In this document: positions 40,392-52,454 of the stretch, piece after piece
How positions within the stretch are numbered: position 1 is the stretch's first letter
How the letters are laid out: each line of letters starts with the position of its first letter
Source: Corynebacterium canis
GTDB lineage: Bacteria; Actinomycetota; Actinomycetes; Mycobacteriales; Mycobacteriaceae
Reading direction: 5' to 3'
Length of the DNA: 64,000 nt
Assembly (NCBI RefSeq): GCF_030408595.1
Contig: NZ_CP047080.1
Coordinates: forward strand, 1,881,247 to 1,945,246
Notes under the pieces: generated by a model
Databases searched by the model: none
What the model was told of the DNA's origin: nothing
Seen by the model: the letters and a program-made list of their open reading frames with translations, nothing else
Made by a program: the position numbers and the translations under genes

Positions 40392-41042
40392 CTATTGGGT
40401 TACGGCCGTAACGGCGATGATATAACCGTCGCGGATTTCCCACCGGCCGCTAATAAACGGCACGGGCGCAGGCCGCACCAACAGGTAGGACACGAAGGTG
40501 CCATCGGTGCGGATATCTATTTCTGCCTGCTCAAAGCCGAGCCAGCGGTGCGTCATCGGGAACCACGCTTTATAGGTGGCTTCCTTGGCGCAAAATAGCA
40601 GCCGATCGGCGCAGTCGATGCCGAGCGTTTCAATGCGCGTGAGTTCGGCCCTACGTGCGATAGATCGCAGCACCCCATCGGGCAGCGGTTCGGCGGGCTC
40701 AACATCCAGCCCCATGGCGCGCACCAGCAGCCGGGGCGCGGCGACGGCGGCCCGAAAACCCGCCGTGTGCGTCAAGGAGCCGCTTACCGACGCCGGCCAC
40801 AACGGCATCCCACGCTCCCCCCGCAAGATTGGGTCCCCGGTGTCCCTATGTAATTCCCGCAGCGCTTGATGCGCGCACCAGCGGGCGTCCCCGAATTCCG
40901 CCTTTCTGATGTCCACGGCGTGGGCTACCAGCGCTTTCTCCAACGGGTGGAGGGCGTGATAATTGTCCAAATTCACCTCGTCCACGGCGCGGCGGATAAC
41001 GCTAAAGCGTGCCGAATCCGGGAACAGGTTGGGATCGCACAT
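40392..41042 (-). CDS. 4'-phosphopantetheinyl transferase (PptT/EntD type)
   Basis: It transfers phosphopantetheine from CoA to carrier domains, in this group notably of the type-I fatty-acid synthase and the mycolate polyketide synthase. The 216-residue protein has the Mg2+ motif GLDVEP (Asp113, Glu115) and FCAKEATYKAW (Lys153, Glu154, Lys158). The ATG at 41042 comes 1 nt after the TGA of the metallophosphatase gene; longer in-frame starts lie inside that gene. The pairing with this metallophosphatase is standard in corynebacteria and mycobacteria. Confidence 0.92.
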   Translation of the reverse strand: MCDPNLFPDSARFSVIRRAVDEVNLDNYHALHPLEKALVAHAVDIRKAEFGDARWCAHQALRELHRDTGDPILRGERGMPLWPASVSGSLTHTAGFRAAVAAPRLLVRAMGLDVEPAEPLPDGVLRSIARRAELTRIETLGIDCADRLLFCAKEATYKAWFPMTHRWLGFEQAEIDIRTDGTFVSYLLVRPAPVPFISGRWEIRDGYIIAVTAVTQ

Positions 41043-41043
41043 G

Positions 41044-41844
41044 TCAATCACCCGCCTGGAGGATGCGAACTGGCCATTGTCGATCCGCAGGGTATCGCTG
41101 CCATTCCCGTGGATAGCCCAAGCTGACTTCATGGTGCGGAATCCCCTCTACAACGTAGGTTCCGGGCATGTGCAGGTGCCCAAATACAACGGCTTTTGCT
41201 TCGTATCGGCTCGCCCAGCTTCTGGTGTGTCGAGTCCCGCACCACGGGGCCAATTCCCGCACATATAAGGACTCCACCGGTTCCACCACCAGCGGCCAGT
41301 GATTCACCAGGATTGTGGGCCCGGTGACTTTGCTTAACCGCTTTACAGAATAAGCTAACCGGTCCCAACACCACGCCCGAATGTCCACAAAAGGGGCAAT
41401 GGCAAACTCGTCGGTCATCATGACCTGTCGGTCGTGCGCGGCCTGCACCGCCTGCTCAACCGAATACCCAGGCGCACGGAACGAATAGTCATACAACGTA
41501 AACAGCGGCACGATGGTGCACCCCGCGAACACCGGGTACGGATCCTCCGGGGTGAGCACATCGATGCGACGACACCCCGTGACCAGCTCCTCGTACTTAT
41601 CCCGCCCCTGATAGCGGTCGCTGCTGCGGCAAAACAGCTCGTGGTTGCCGGGCACCCAGATCACCCGTGCGAAGCGACGCCGCAGCTTGGTAAGCACCTC
41701 CAGCACCAGTTCGGTGCGCTCCGCCACATCCCCGGCGACAATCAACCAATCGCCAGGACGTTCGGGTTGAATGCGATCGATGGCTTCCGCATTTGCCTTC
41801 ACCGCGGCGTGCAAATCGGCCACGGCCCACAGTGAGTGCGTCAC
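41044..41844 (-). CDS. calcineurin-like metallophosphoesterase
   Basis: The 266-residue protein has the two-metal phosphoesterase motifs in order: VADLH (D-x-H), VAGDVAER (GD-x2-ER), WVPGNHE (GNH-E), VNHWP and FGHLHMPG (GH-x-H). Its substrate is unknown. Mycobacterial homologues pair with PptT; one of them (Rv2795c) has been described as a phosphopantetheine hydrolase acting against PptT, and the same antagonism is plausible here but inferred. It overlaps the MATE gene by 4 nt upstream. Confidence 0.9.
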   Translation of the reverse strand: MTHSLWAVADLHAAVKANAEAIDRIQPERPGDWLIVAGDVAERTELVLEVLTKLRRRFARVIWVPGNHELFCRSSDRYQGRDKYEELVTGCRRIDVLTPEDPYPVFAGCTIVPLFTLYDYSFRAPGYSVEQAVQAAHDRQVMMTDEFAIAPFVDIRAWCWDRLAYSVKRLSKVTGPTILVNHWPLVVEPVESLYVRELAPWCGTRHTRSWASRYEAKAVVFGHLHMPGTYVVEGIPHHEVSLGYPREWQRYPADRQWPVRILQAGD

Positions 41845-43145
41845 CTCGATCCCCTTTCATTCTCAACCATTATGCCCATCCAGGCGTCCGAACGGTACCT
41901 CCACGTCACCGCAATTAAGCGTATGCACAGGAAAACCGCAATCCCACACCATACGCCAAACACCCCGGCGTCGAAAAGCAGCGCAAGCCACACGGCTGGC
42001 AAAAAGCCGCACAATACGGCCGCCATCGTGGTTTTGCGTAAGAATGCGGCGTCCGCCGCGCCGAGCAATACCCCATCCAGCGCGAACACCACGCCGCCCA
42101 CAATAACCATGGCAACCATGATCCACCATGGGCCTGACATCGCTTCCTGAACCTCCGCTGAATTAGTAAATATGTTCGGTAACCACCAGGCGCCGGCGGC
42201 CATGATCGCCGCGAGGATAACCGACAATATGACCGAATACAGGGTCACGCGGGAGGCCACCCTGCGCACCCCAGCCGCACCCACGGCGCCGCCCAAGGCG
42301 GAACCCACCAAGGTCTGCGCCGCGATGGCCAAGGAATCCAACACCATGGTGAGCAGGTTCCACACTTGCAACAACACCTGGTGCGCGGCCAGCGAAGCCG
42401 CACCAAAACGCGCGGCCACCGCAGCGGCGGAAATCAGGGTCACCTGGAACGACAATGACCTGGCGATCAGGTCCCTACCCAGCGCCAGCTGCGCCTTGAT
42501 CATCGGCCACTGCGGCCGCCACGAACCGGAATGGGCGCGCACCAACGCCCCGAAAAACAGTGCGGAAGTAATGCACTCTCCGCACAGATTTGCCCATGCG
42601 GAGCCGACCAAACCAAAGCGCGCCACGGCGAAAGGCACCAGCACCGCGCTGGGGATCACCCCGGCCAGCGTGAATAATAGGGGCAACCTGGTGTTTTGCA
42701 GGCCGCGAAGCCACCCATTGCCCGCCATGATCAAGAGCACCAGCGGGATTCCAAGGGCGGCGACGCGCAACCATTGCGTGGCCGCGGCGGCCACCGTCGG
42801 ATCCCCCGAAAGCCAGAAGCACAATCGCGGGGCCGCCACCATGATCGCGGCGGCGAGCGTCACGCCGACCACCACCGCCACCCACGTGGCCTGCACCCCT
42901 TCGGCGACCGCCCCCGGCGCATCGCCAGCACCGAATGCGCGTGCGGATCGCGCGGTGGTGCCATAGGACAAAAAGGTCAATTGGGTGGTCACTTGGGCCT
43001 GGATGGTCGTCGCCGCGCCCAGCGCCGCCAACTGCTCCGCACCAAGGCGACCCACCACGGCGGTATCCAATAGCAGGTACAAGGGGGTGGCGGCAAGCAC
43101 ACCAAGCGCGGGCAAGGCAAGGCCCAAAACGGTACGAAAATTCAC
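41841..43145 (-). CDS. dinF: MATE-family efflux transporter (DinF type)
   Basis: The 434-residue protein has 12 predicted helices in two MATE halves, starting NFRTVLGLALPALGVLAATPLYLLLDTAVVGRLGAEQLAALGAA, and probably exports organic compounds with H+ or Na+. The GTG at 43145 is chosen because it starts 4 nt after the stop of the DHH phosphoesterase gene and fits the family N-terminus; a TTG at 43163 is possible. It belongs to a tightly packed run from rbfA to the phosphopantetheinyl transferase. Confidence 0.9.
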   Translation of the reverse strand: MNFRTVLGLALPALGVLAATPLYLLLDTAVVGRLGAEQLAALGAATTIQAQVTTQLTFLSYGTTARSARAFGAGDAPGAVAEGVQATWVAVVVGVTLAAAIMVAAPRLCFWLSGDPTVAAAATQWLRVAALGIPLVLLIMAGNGWLRGLQNTRLPLLFTLAGVIPSAVLVPFAVARFGLVGSAWANLCGECITSALFFGALVRAHSGSWRPQWPMIKAQLALGRDLIARSLSFQVTLISAAAVAARFGAASLAAHQVLLQVWNLLTMVLDSLAIAAQTLVGSALGGAVGAAGVRRVASRVTLYSVILSVILAAIMAAGAWWLPNIFTNSAEVQEAMSGPWWIMVAMVIVGGVVFALDGVLLGAADAAFLRKTTMAAVLCGFLPAVWLALLFDAGVFGVWCGIAVFLCIRLIAVTWRYRSDAWMGIMVENERGSR

Positions 43146-43149
43146 GGTA

Positions 43150-44103
43150 CTACAGGGCCTCAAGATACCGTTTCAGCTGGGCAAACACCTCAGCCTCGGT
43201 GCCATAAGCCGTGTATCCCGCGGCCAGCACGTGGCCGCCGCCGCCCAGGCCGATGGCGATATCGGAAACATTCACCGCGATGGAACGCAACGAGACGGCC
43301 CATTCGCCGGGTGTGTATTCCTTAAACACCACGCCGATATCCACCCCGGCCAAGGCGCGCACAAACTCGACGATGCCCTCCACGGAGTTCACCGGGTAAT
43401 CGCAAATAGTTTCGTAATCCGCGTACACCACGCCCAGGGAAAAATCGCCGGCGGGCTCCACCTGCAATTGGGACAGCACGGTGCCCAACAGGATCACGTC
43501 CGGAACCCGCCGCACATCCAGCAGGTCGATGGCCACCTGGCGCACATCCACCCCCTTGCGCATGAGCTCCGCCGCCAATTCGTGCATCTGCGGCCTGCCC
43601 CACCGGAAACTGCCCGTATCGGTGGCCAACCCGGCATACAACGCATGTGCGATCTCCCGGGTGATTTCCACACCTAAGTACGAAAACCACTCCGCCAGGA
43701 TCACCGTGGTCGACTCCGCCGCCGAGTCAATTAAGTTCACGCTGCCAAAATGCGGATTGGAGGCGTGATGATCCACCACCAACACCCGTTCGTGTGTCGC
43801 GATGGCGGGCGCGCAAGCACCGGCGCGGTCGACGGTTGCGCAATCGACGGTAATCACGGCGTCGACAAGCGGCAATTCGGTGACCTGCGCAATGCGCTCC
43901 GCCCCTGGAATCGTTAATAAATTTTCCGAAAATCTTTTCGGTTCACCGATCAAGCCAACGGCGTGTTTGCCCAGCTGCTCCAACGCCAGCACCACCGCGC
44001 ACACACTGCCAATCGCATCGGCGTCGGGGCGGATATGCCCCACCACCGCAATCCGCCGCGCATCGCTAATCAGTTCGGCCGCCGCAGCCCACTGCATCGC
44101 CAC
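43150..44103 (-). CDS. nrnA: DHH-family phosphoesterase (NrnA-like oligoribonuclease/pAp phosphatase)
   Basis: It degrades short RNA oligomers and 3',5'-bisphosphonucleotides in Gram-positive bacteria. The 317-residue protein has the DHH domain motifs GHIRPDADAIGS, TVDCA and VVDHHASN, and the C-terminal DHHA1 motif GLGGGGHVLAAGYT. The start is ATG immediately after the rbfA stop. The assignment to NrnA rests on family pattern and position after rbfA, which is conserved in actinobacteria. Confidence 0.9.
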   Translation of the reverse strand: MAMQWAAAAELISDARRIAVVGHIRPDADAIGSVCAVVLALEQLGKHAVGLIGEPKRFSENLLTIPGAERIAQVTELPLVDAVITVDCATVDRAGACAPAIATHERVLVVDHHASNPHFGSVNLIDSAAESTTVILAEWFSYLGVEITREIAHALYAGLATDTGSFRWGRPQMHELAAELMRKGVDVRQVAIDLLDVRRVPDVILLGTVLSQLQVEPAGDFSLGVVYADYETICDYPVNSVEGIVEFVRALAGVDIGVVFKEYTPGEWAVSLRSIAVNVSDIAIGLGGGGHVLAAGYTAYGTEAEVFAQLKRYLEAL

Positions 44104-44544
44104 TCAGAGCTCTTCTTCGGGATGCTTATACGGATCAGCCTCCCCCGCCGGCTGCGCATGTTCGGCAAGTTTCCGCAGCTCCTCGTCCCGCGCACGGGCC
44201 TTAGCCAACAACGCCTCCATATGCGCGCTAGCCTCCGGCACAGTATCAACCTCAAACGCAAGCGTGGGCGTAAACCGAACACCCAATTGATCCCCAACAA
44301 TCTTGCGCAACTGGCCGCGCGCACGCTTCAACGCCTCCGCCGCAGCCTGCATATCCGGCTCCGCATCCACCGTCTTCCCACGCACGGTATAGAACACAGT
44401 AGCGTCATGCAGATCGCCGGTAACCTTGCAATCAGTAATGGTCACATATTCCAAGCGGCGGTCCTTGATCTCCAGCTCGATAGCATTGGCAACGATCGTT
44501 AAAATGCGCTTAGCCATACGCGCCGCACGTGCATGATCAACCAT
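44104..44544 (-). CDS. rbfA: 30S ribosome-binding factor A
   Basis: RbfA binds 30S precursors and helps mature the 16S rRNA 5' end. The 146-residue KH-like protein begins [23 protein letters not shown] and includes [23 protein letters not shown] and [18 protein letters not shown]. It normally follows infB directly; here a PAP2 gene and a repeat block have come between them. It begins the packed run rbfA-nrnA-dinF-phosphatase-PPTase. Confidence 0.95.
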   Translation of the reverse strand: MVDHARAARMAKRILTIVANAIELEIKDRRLEYVTITDCKVTGDLHDATVFYTVRGKTVDAEPDMQAAAEALKRARGQLRKIVGDQLGVRFTPTLAFEVDTVPEASAHMEALLAKARARDEELRKLAEHAQPAGEADPYKHPEEEL

Positions 44545-44589
44545 GACGAACCTCCAGCTTAGAATACTTCCTCGATGTCCCCGACCATC

Positions 44590-45291
44590 TTACATGCTGG
44601 TAGTTCGCGCCAGCGCACCCCGCCGCGCCAGCGCCTCCTGCGGCAAACCCCCCGCGCCCACGCCCGCCCGCGTAACCATCCAACTCAACGCCAACGAACT
44701 CCCCGAGCCAATAAGGAAACCGCTGGCCACATCCGTAAACCAATGCACACCCAGGTACAAGCGCGAAGCCGCAATCGCCGCCACAAACGCCGCGCCCAGC
44801 AGCCACGTGAGCGCGCACAGGCGTTTACTACGCACCACCGCCCCCACCACAATAATCAACGACACCCCAAACGCCGCGGCCGCCGTCGTATGCCCAGAAG
44901 GGAAACTATAATCCTGCTCCGTGGTCAGCTGCGTGATCAACGGCGGACGTTCCCTGCGCACCAACAACTTCAACGAATGCGTGATTGCCGACGCCCCGGC
45001 CACACACGCCACCACATAGCCTCCCAGCCAGCGACTCCGCGTAAGCCACCACACAAGAGCGCCTAGGAACACGGCCAACACGGTGGCATACAGCGGGTTT
45101 AATAACAGCGTGATCGAACGCATAAACACCGTGGTTACCGGGTCGCGCGATTCGATGAATTCCTCCAGGACCTTATTGTCGCCGTGGACCACCAAATCCC
45201 ACCGGACCAACCACCCCACCAACACAGCAATCAGAACGGCGACGGCGCCAATAATCGCGCGCGTCGCATCAGACAACCTCTCAGTGATCAT
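44590..45291 (-). CDS. PAP2-superfamily membrane phosphatase
   Basis: The 233-residue protein has about six membrane helices and all three PAP2 motifs: KLLVRRERP (K-x6-RP), SFPSGHT and SRLYLGVHWFTD (SR-x5-H-x3-D). Likely substrates are lipid phosphates such as undecaprenyl or phosphatidate/phosphatidylglycerol phosphates; which one cannot be told. It sits between infB and rbfA, where most relatives have no gene, together with repeat block III, so this spot has been open to insertions. Start ATG 45291. Confidence 0.88.
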   Translation of the reverse strand: MITERLSDATRAIIGAVAVLIAVLVGWLVRWDLVVHGDNKVLEEFIESRDPVTTVFMRSITLLLNPLYATVLAVFLGALVWWLTRSRWLGGYVVACVAGASAITHSLKLLVRRERPPLITQLTTEQDYSFPSGHTTAAAAFGVSLIIVVGAVVRSKRLCALTWLLGAAFVAAIAASRLYLGVHWFTDVASGFLIGSGSSLALSWMVTRAGVGAGGLPQEALARRGALARTTSM

Positions 45292-45333
45292 TCATACAGG
45301 CTACGTGATACCGCAAAGCTTAGTGAATGTTGC

Positions 45334-45403
45334 TTGTTGGTTGGGGTTGTTGGTTGGGGTTGTTGGTTGGGGTTGTTGGTTGGGCTTGTTGGCTGGGCCC
45401 CGC
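45334..45403. repeat. 14-bp G-rich tandem repeat upstream of the PAP2 gene
   Basis: TTGTTGGTTGGGGT begins at 45334, 45348 and 45362, followed by two variants (TTGTTGGTTGGGCT at 45376, TTGTTGGCTGGGCC at 45390). The plus strand could form two-tetrad G-quadruplexes. A second, 15-bp array (CCAGTGGCGCGGTT-like) follows at about 45414-45450. Confidence 0.8.
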
Positions 45404-45463
45404 GGCTGAGCTCCAGTGGCGCGGTTCCAGTGACGCGGCTCCAGTGGCCGCAAATCGCCCCAA

Positions 45464-45644
45464 CCGATTAGTAGTGCACTACCGCTGACCTGGGCTCGTC
45501 TTTCTATTCTTCATTCGGGGGTCTTACGAAGAAATTCCGGACGAATCTCGCCCAAAAACGCTGCAAATCGTCTTTTTATTCTTCGTTAAGCACCCCAATG
45601 AAGAAATTCAGGACGATCGCAGGTCAACGGCTGCACACAACCTA
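45464..45644. repeat. MITE-like element, copy 4
   Basis: The left end has drifted to GATTAGTAGTGCACTACCGC; the right end CAGGTCAACGGCTGCACACA with ACCTA is conserved. Interestingly the left dyad GTAGTGCACTAC remains self-complementary despite the changes. Both internal hairpin units are present. Confidence 0.75.
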
Positions 45645-45858
45645 CCGGCAGGCAGGGGCCGGCGGAGCTTTCCAGACGATGAGGGTCGAATGTTCCCGAA
45701 CCATTGGCCCCGCCACATCTGCCTCAGGCACATCTAACACCGCCGTTGTGCGCTCCTGCGGAAATACCGTCCCGAGCACCCCGGCGTGTCAAATCTGCCT
45801 GAACGCGAGACTCAGCGCGAAGCTCGGCAGCCACTTCAACCCCTCCACATCACGCCTC
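45645..45858. repeat. long-hairpin repeat module, copy 4
   Basis: The core at 45721-45806 has arms GCCTCAGGCACATCTAACA and TGTCAAATCTGCCTGAACGC. It is sandwiched between two 180-bp elements. Confidence 0.75.
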
Positions 45859-45859
45859 C

Positions 45860-46040
45860 GATAGGTAGTGCACAACCGCCGACCTGGGGCTGGTCTTTCT
45901 ATTCTTCATTCGGGGACCTTACGAAGAAATTCCGGACGAATCTTGGCCAAAAACGCCGCAGCTCGTCTTTCCATTCTTCGTTAACCACCCTAAAGAAGAA
46001 ATTCAGGACGATCGCAGGTCAACGGCTGCACACAACCTAT
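45860..46040. repeat. MITE-like element, copy 5
   Basis: Left end GATAGGTAGTGCACAACCGC, right end CAGGTCAACGGCTGCACACA with ACCTATC. Its linker and second unit (GCCGCAGCTCGTCTTTCCATTC) match copy 3 rather than copies 1 and 4, so at least two subtypes exist. It ends about 150 nt from the infB stop. Confidence 0.8.
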
Positions 46041-46189
46041 CAAGGCAGGCGGCGGCCGACGGAGCATGCAGAGAAAACCACGCAATTGGAACGAAAAACC
46101 GAAGAAACCCCGGCTCGGACTGCCAAATTGCAGCCCGAAACCGAGGTTCCCCAGTCTGCGCAGCCAGCCGCCCAGACCCAGCACACAGC

Positions 46190-48973
<2,784 letters not shown>

Positions 48974-49066
48974 TTTACTCCTTGGGGTTTATCCGCAGAA
49001 GTGAAGGCCCTTCATCTTCTACGGGTTTGCGTTGACGTTCATCGCTGATGCTTCATCGTGGGCTCA

Positions 49067-49393
49067 TCAGTGTTCGGTCTTTCTTGTTTCTAGTTCGGTG
49101 TGACCCATGAGAAATTCCCGCACGGGTCCGGCATCCACGGCTGTGGTTGCCCGTAACGCGCGGCCAAAGGCACGACGTGCCTCAGCCAAGTCCAGAGCTT
49201 GTATTGTTGGTGTGATCCAAGCACCCCTCCCCGGCAAGCGACGCCCCGGATCGGGCACCACCACACCGGGCTGTTCGGGATCAAGGACCACGCGCAGCAT
49301 GTCACTATCAGGACAACGCCGCCGAGTAGCAATGCATGTACGGATACGAGTGGCCGCGCCAGAAGCTACCTGATGTTCTGGGCTGAATGCCAT
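49067..49393 (-). CDS. ylxR: YlxR-family RNA-binding protein (DUF448)
   Basis: This 108-residue protein sits between nusA and infB as in most Gram-positives. The YlxR core is RTCIATRRRCPDSDMLRVV (residues 17-35), then PDPGRRLPGRGAWI and the helical ARRAFGRALRATTAV. In other bacteria YlxR has been reported as a nucleoid- or RNase P-associated factor; the role here is not established. It carries 16 unconserved N-terminal residues; a later start is possible but none is better supported. Confidence 0.9.
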   Translation of the reverse strand: MAFSPEHQVASGAATRIRTCIATRRRCPDSDMLRVVLDPEQPGVVVPDPGRRLPGRGAWITPTIQALDLAEARRAFGRALRATTAVDAGPVREFLMGHTELETRKTEH

Positions 49394-49490
49394 ACGTGTG
49401 TTACTGCTCCTCCGTCACCATTACTGAATGAACCCAAGCTCGGGCCTTATAAGAGTCTACGCCAGATTCCTTCGAACGGCTAATAGGAAC

Positions 49491-50483
49491 CTATTCGGCG
49501 TCCGAGTGAATATCGATCTTCCAACCAGTAAGGCGTGCCGCGAGGCGCGCATTCTGCCCCTCTTTCCCAATGGCCAGGGACAATTGGTAATCCGGCACGG
49601 TCACCCGGGCAATCTGCTGGTCCGCGTCCACAATCTCAACGCGCACTACCTTAGACGGCGCCAAGGAATTACCCACATATGTGGCTGGATCGTCCGAATA
49701 ATCGATGATATCGATCTTTTCCCCGTTCAGCTCCCGCATAACATTTGATACGCGCTGTCCGCGCGGACCGATGCAGGCACCCTTAGCGTTCAAACCCTTG
49801 ACGGTTCCCCGCACGGCGATCTTGCTGCGGTGCCCGGCCTCCCGGGCGATGCTCATGATTTCCACAGAGCCATCGGCAACCTCCGGCACCTCCAGCTCGA
49901 ACAATTTGCGCACAAGCTCCGGGTGCGTGCGGGACAGGTTGATTTGCAGGCTGCGGGGGCCCCTGTTCACCCCAACGACGAAGCTTTTCACGCGATCGCC
50001 GTGCTTGAACTTTTCCCCCGGGATCTGTTCGGCGGGCAGCAGCACGCCGTCCTGCCCCTCCAATTCGGTGCCCAATTGCACCACCACGATGCCGCGCTCC
50101 CAGGCGCGGGCATCCGCCTGCACCACCCCGGACACCACGTTGCCTTCGTAGCCGACATAGGAGTCGAAGGCTTTGGTGGTTTCCGCCTCCCGCAGGCGTT
50201 TCACAATTGCATCGCGGACGGCGGCGGCGCCGATCCTGCCGAAACTACGAGGCGTGTCATCGAACTCGGATTCGATATTGCCGTCGGCGTCGAGTTCGGT
50301 CACGATCACACGGACCGCACCGTCCTCAGGGTTGATGTCTACACGAGCGCGCGTGTGCGGGTCACTCCCACGATGCGTGTGGTACGCGTGAAGCAATGCG
50401 CTGGCAATCGTAGTCAAAAGGTCTCGGACACTGATGCCCTTTTCCTCTTCAATCGCCCGGAGTGCATTGACATCAATGTTCAC
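49491..50483 (-). CDS. nusA: transcription termination/antitermination protein NusA
   Basis: NusA binds RNA polymerase and nascent RNA. The 330-residue protein has the N-terminal polymerase-binding domain ([34 protein letters not shown]), an S1 domain (about 110-180, [23 protein letters not shown]) and two KH domains ([36 protein letters not shown] and [27 protein letters not shown]). It lacks C-terminal acidic repeats, as in other actinobacteria. Its start overlaps the rimP stop by 4 nt. Confidence 0.97.
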   Translation of the reverse strand: MNIDVNALRAIEEEKGISVRDLLTTIASALLHAYHTHRGSDPHTRARVDINPEDGAVRVIVTELDADGNIESEFDDTPRSFGRIGAAAVRDAIVKRLREAETTKAFDSYVGYEGNVVSGVVQADARAWERGIVVVQLGTELEGQDGVLLPAEQIPGEKFKHGDRVKSFVVGVNRGPRSLQINLSRTHPELVRKLFELEVPEVADGSVEIMSIAREAGHRSKIAVRGTVKGLNAKGACIGPRGQRVSNVMRELNGEKIDIIDYSDDPATYVGNSLAPSKVVRVEIVDADQQIARVTVPDYQLSLAIGKEGQNARLAARLTGWKIDIHSDAE

Positions 50484-51037
50484 TTGTAGTCCTCTCGCCT
50501 TGCAAGGCTGTCTTCGTATGTGGCTGCAGCGAGCTGACGTTCAGCCGCTGGGATTTCTGCGAACTCTACTTCTACCACTGCCTTAGCAACGGCAGCTAAT
50601 TCGATCGGGGCAACCTGAAGCTGCTTCCCATTCCTCGTGATCAAGATTACGTGATCCCCGTCCGCGTTGAGCGCGCCGATGCGGCCTCGGGTGACGGCCC
50701 CCGCGGCGTCGGTAAGCGCTACCATACGCCCAACGTTGCGGCGCCAATGACGCGGCAGGGTCAGGGGGTGATCAACGCCAGGAGTGGAAACCTCCAAGGT
50801 GTACCCAGCGCCGAACGATACCACACCCGCCTCCTCCGCACGATCAAACGCCTCCCCAATTTCCTGCGACAAGCCCTCCAGCGCGTCCAAGTCCGGGTGC
50901 GCGTCCGAATCCACGGCGATGGCGACAACGGACTTGGAACCGGCCCGATTGACACGCACGCGCTCCACATCCATATTGCGGGAGGACACGATCGGTTCGA
51001 CGAGTGGGCGCAGAGTTTCAGGGGTAGGAAAAGCCAT
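50480..51037 (-). CDS. rimP: ribosome maturation factor RimP
   Basis: RimP assists 30S assembly. The 185-residue protein shows the RimP N-terminal domain ([57 protein letters not shown]), the link motif [26 protein letters not shown] and an SH3-like C-terminal domain. It heads the rimP-nusA-ylxR-infB operon. The promoter must lie in the 35 nt between its start and the divergent lipoprotein gene, or overlap that gene. Confidence 0.95.
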   Translation of the reverse strand: MAFPTPETLRPLVEPIVSSRNMDVERVRVNRAGSKSVVAIAVDSDAHPDLDALEGLSQEIGEAFDRAEEAGVVSFGAGYTLEVSTPGVDHPLTLPRHWRRNVGRMVALTDAAGAVTRGRIGALNADGDHVILITRNGKQLQVAPIELAAVAKAVVEVEFAEIPAAERQLAAATYEDSLARREDYK

Positions 51038-51058
51038 AGCGACGAGCTTAGCGCGAGG

Positions 51059-51064
51059 TAGACT
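51059..51064 (+). promoter_or_regulatory. -10 box of the lipoprotein gene
   Basis: TAGACT ends 8 nt before the GTG start at 51073, again fitting a leaderless transcript. Confidence 0.45.
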
Positions 51065-51072
51065 CTGGCGAT

Positions 51073-51897
51073 GTGAAACGTCCCGCTTTTATCACGCTGA
51101 TCGTCGCACTGCTCACCGCCTGCTCCTTTGGCGCCAATGTCACCGCTAACGAGCCGCTCTCCAACGTGTACCGCTCCGCCGCGCATGACGCCGAAGCCAC
51201 CCATTTGGACAACGTGACGGACGTCCGCAAGCGCCACAAGGCAGACTTGGAGACGGAAATTTACCGCCTGTGCGGCACCTTGCAGGACGGCTCCACGCCG
51301 CCGAATTGCACGCTCCCGACTATCGACGCCGCGGCCAACGACGAACGCGACTCCGCCAAGGTGCTTGCCGACGCCATGCACACCATCGAAGCCGACATCA
51401 ACAACGTCCCGCACGAATCCGTCATCATACTTGCTCGACACTACGCCGAATTGGCCACACTCGCCCTGACCAGCCCGGAGCTGCCCAAAGAAGCGGAACT
51501 CACCACCCCCCACGATGTGGAACGCCTCCGCGCAGGCATCGACCACGAATACGCCAACGCCTACGCGCTAGAAGTGGCCGCGGCCCGGGACAACGCCGGC
51601 ACCGAGGCGAAGCTGGAAGAAACCGTCGAGCAGCACCGAAAAAACGCCCAGGACCTGAGCAAACTCGTGCAGGACGGAGTGCCGGCGCCAGCGCCCGGAT
51701 ACGTAATCGACGATCCCATCGCAGACCCGACGGGCTTCGCCGCCGCGCTCGAACAAGACAGCGTGGCGTTCTGGCTGGCAGAAACCTCCGCCGCGGAAAC
51801 CGACGCTTGGCGGCTGATCTGCCTGCGCGCGGCTGCCGCCGCCGCCCTGCGCGCCACCATGTTCAACCCAAACACCGAATACCTGCACAACTCCTGA
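51073..51897 (+). CDS. DUF4439-like lipoprotein
   Basis: The 274-residue protein has a short signal peptide with lipobox LLTAC (Cys17), then a mostly helical domain with a ferritin-like DUF4439 pattern at the C-terminal end (AALEQDSVAFWLAETSAAETDAWRLICLRAAAAAALRATMF). In this genus such a protein is usually encoded divergently from rimP. The function is unknown; no iron-binding E-x2-H motif stands out, so a ferritin activity is not claimed. The GTG start is supported by the -10 box upstream. Confidence 0.8.
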   Translation: MKRPAFITLIVALLTACSFGANVTANEPLSNVYRSAAHDAEATHLDNVTDVRKRHKADLETEIYRLCGTLQDGSTPPNCTLPTIDAAANDERDSAKVLADAMHTIEADINNVPHESVIILARHYAELATLALTSPELPKEAELTTPHDVERLRAGIDHEYANAYALEVAAARDNAGTEAKLEETVEQHRKNAQDLSKLVQDGVPAPAPGYVIDDPIADPTGFAAALEQDSVAFWLAETSAAETDAWRLICLRAAAAAALRATMFNPNTEYLHNS

Positions 51898-51926
51898 CCG
51901 CACCGCCGAAATCCTGAGGTGCCGTT

Positions 51927-52052
51927 GGGTTGTGGGTTATGCGCAACCTCCGCTGCCGGCTGATGGGTTGTGGGTTATGCGCAACCTCCGCTGCCGGCTG
52001 ATGGGTTGTGGGTTATGGGCAACCTCCGCTGCCGGCTGATGGTTATGGGCAC
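51927..52052. repeat. 38-bp tandem repeat of the GGTTGTG...GCAACC dyad
   Basis: Units beginning GGGTTGTGGGTTATGCGCAA start at 51927, 51965 and 52003, with a shortened fourth from 52041. Each has the dyad GGTTGTG-GGTTAT-GCGCAACC related to the outer end of the 180-bp elements. The array begins 30 nt after the lipoprotein stop codon. Confidence 0.85.
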
Positions 52053-52061
52053 GGCTGGACC

Positions 52062-52258
52062 TAACGAGGCCTTTCCGCACGATGAGGGTCAAATGTTCCC
52101 GAACCATCGGCCCCGCCAATCTGCCTCAGGCAGATCTGACAAGGCGGGTTCGGCGTCCTGCGGAAACACCGTCCCGAGCACCCCAACGTGTCGAATCTGC
52201 CTGAGCGCGGACTCAGCGCGGAGCTCGGCAGCCGCTTCAACCCCTCCACATCACACCT
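52062..52258. repeat. long-hairpin repeat module, copy 5
   Basis: The core at 52123-52207 has arms GCCTCAGGCAGATCTGACA and TGTCGAATCTGCCTGAGCGC around TCCTGCGGAAACACC. It opens the longest repeat block, which continues with four more modules. Confidence 0.75.
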
Positions 52259-52259
52259 C

Positions 52260-52454
52260 CGATGGGTTGTGTGCAACTGCCGACCTGGGGCTGGTCTTTC
52301 TATTCTTCATTCGGGGGTCTAGCGAAGAAATTCCGGACGAATCTCGCCCAAAAACGCTGCCCAAAAACGCTGCAAATCGTCTTTTTATTCTTCGTTAACC
52401 TCCCTAATGAAGAAATTCAGGACGATCGCAGGTCAACGGCTGCACACAACCTAT
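52260..52454. repeat. MITE-like element, copy 6, with a 14-bp internal duplication
   Basis: Both ends are present (CGATGGGTTGTGTGCAACTG and CAGGTCAACGGCTGCACACA with ACCTAT). It is 194 bp because the linker GCCCAAAAACGCT is repeated twice in tandem. Confidence 0.8.
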
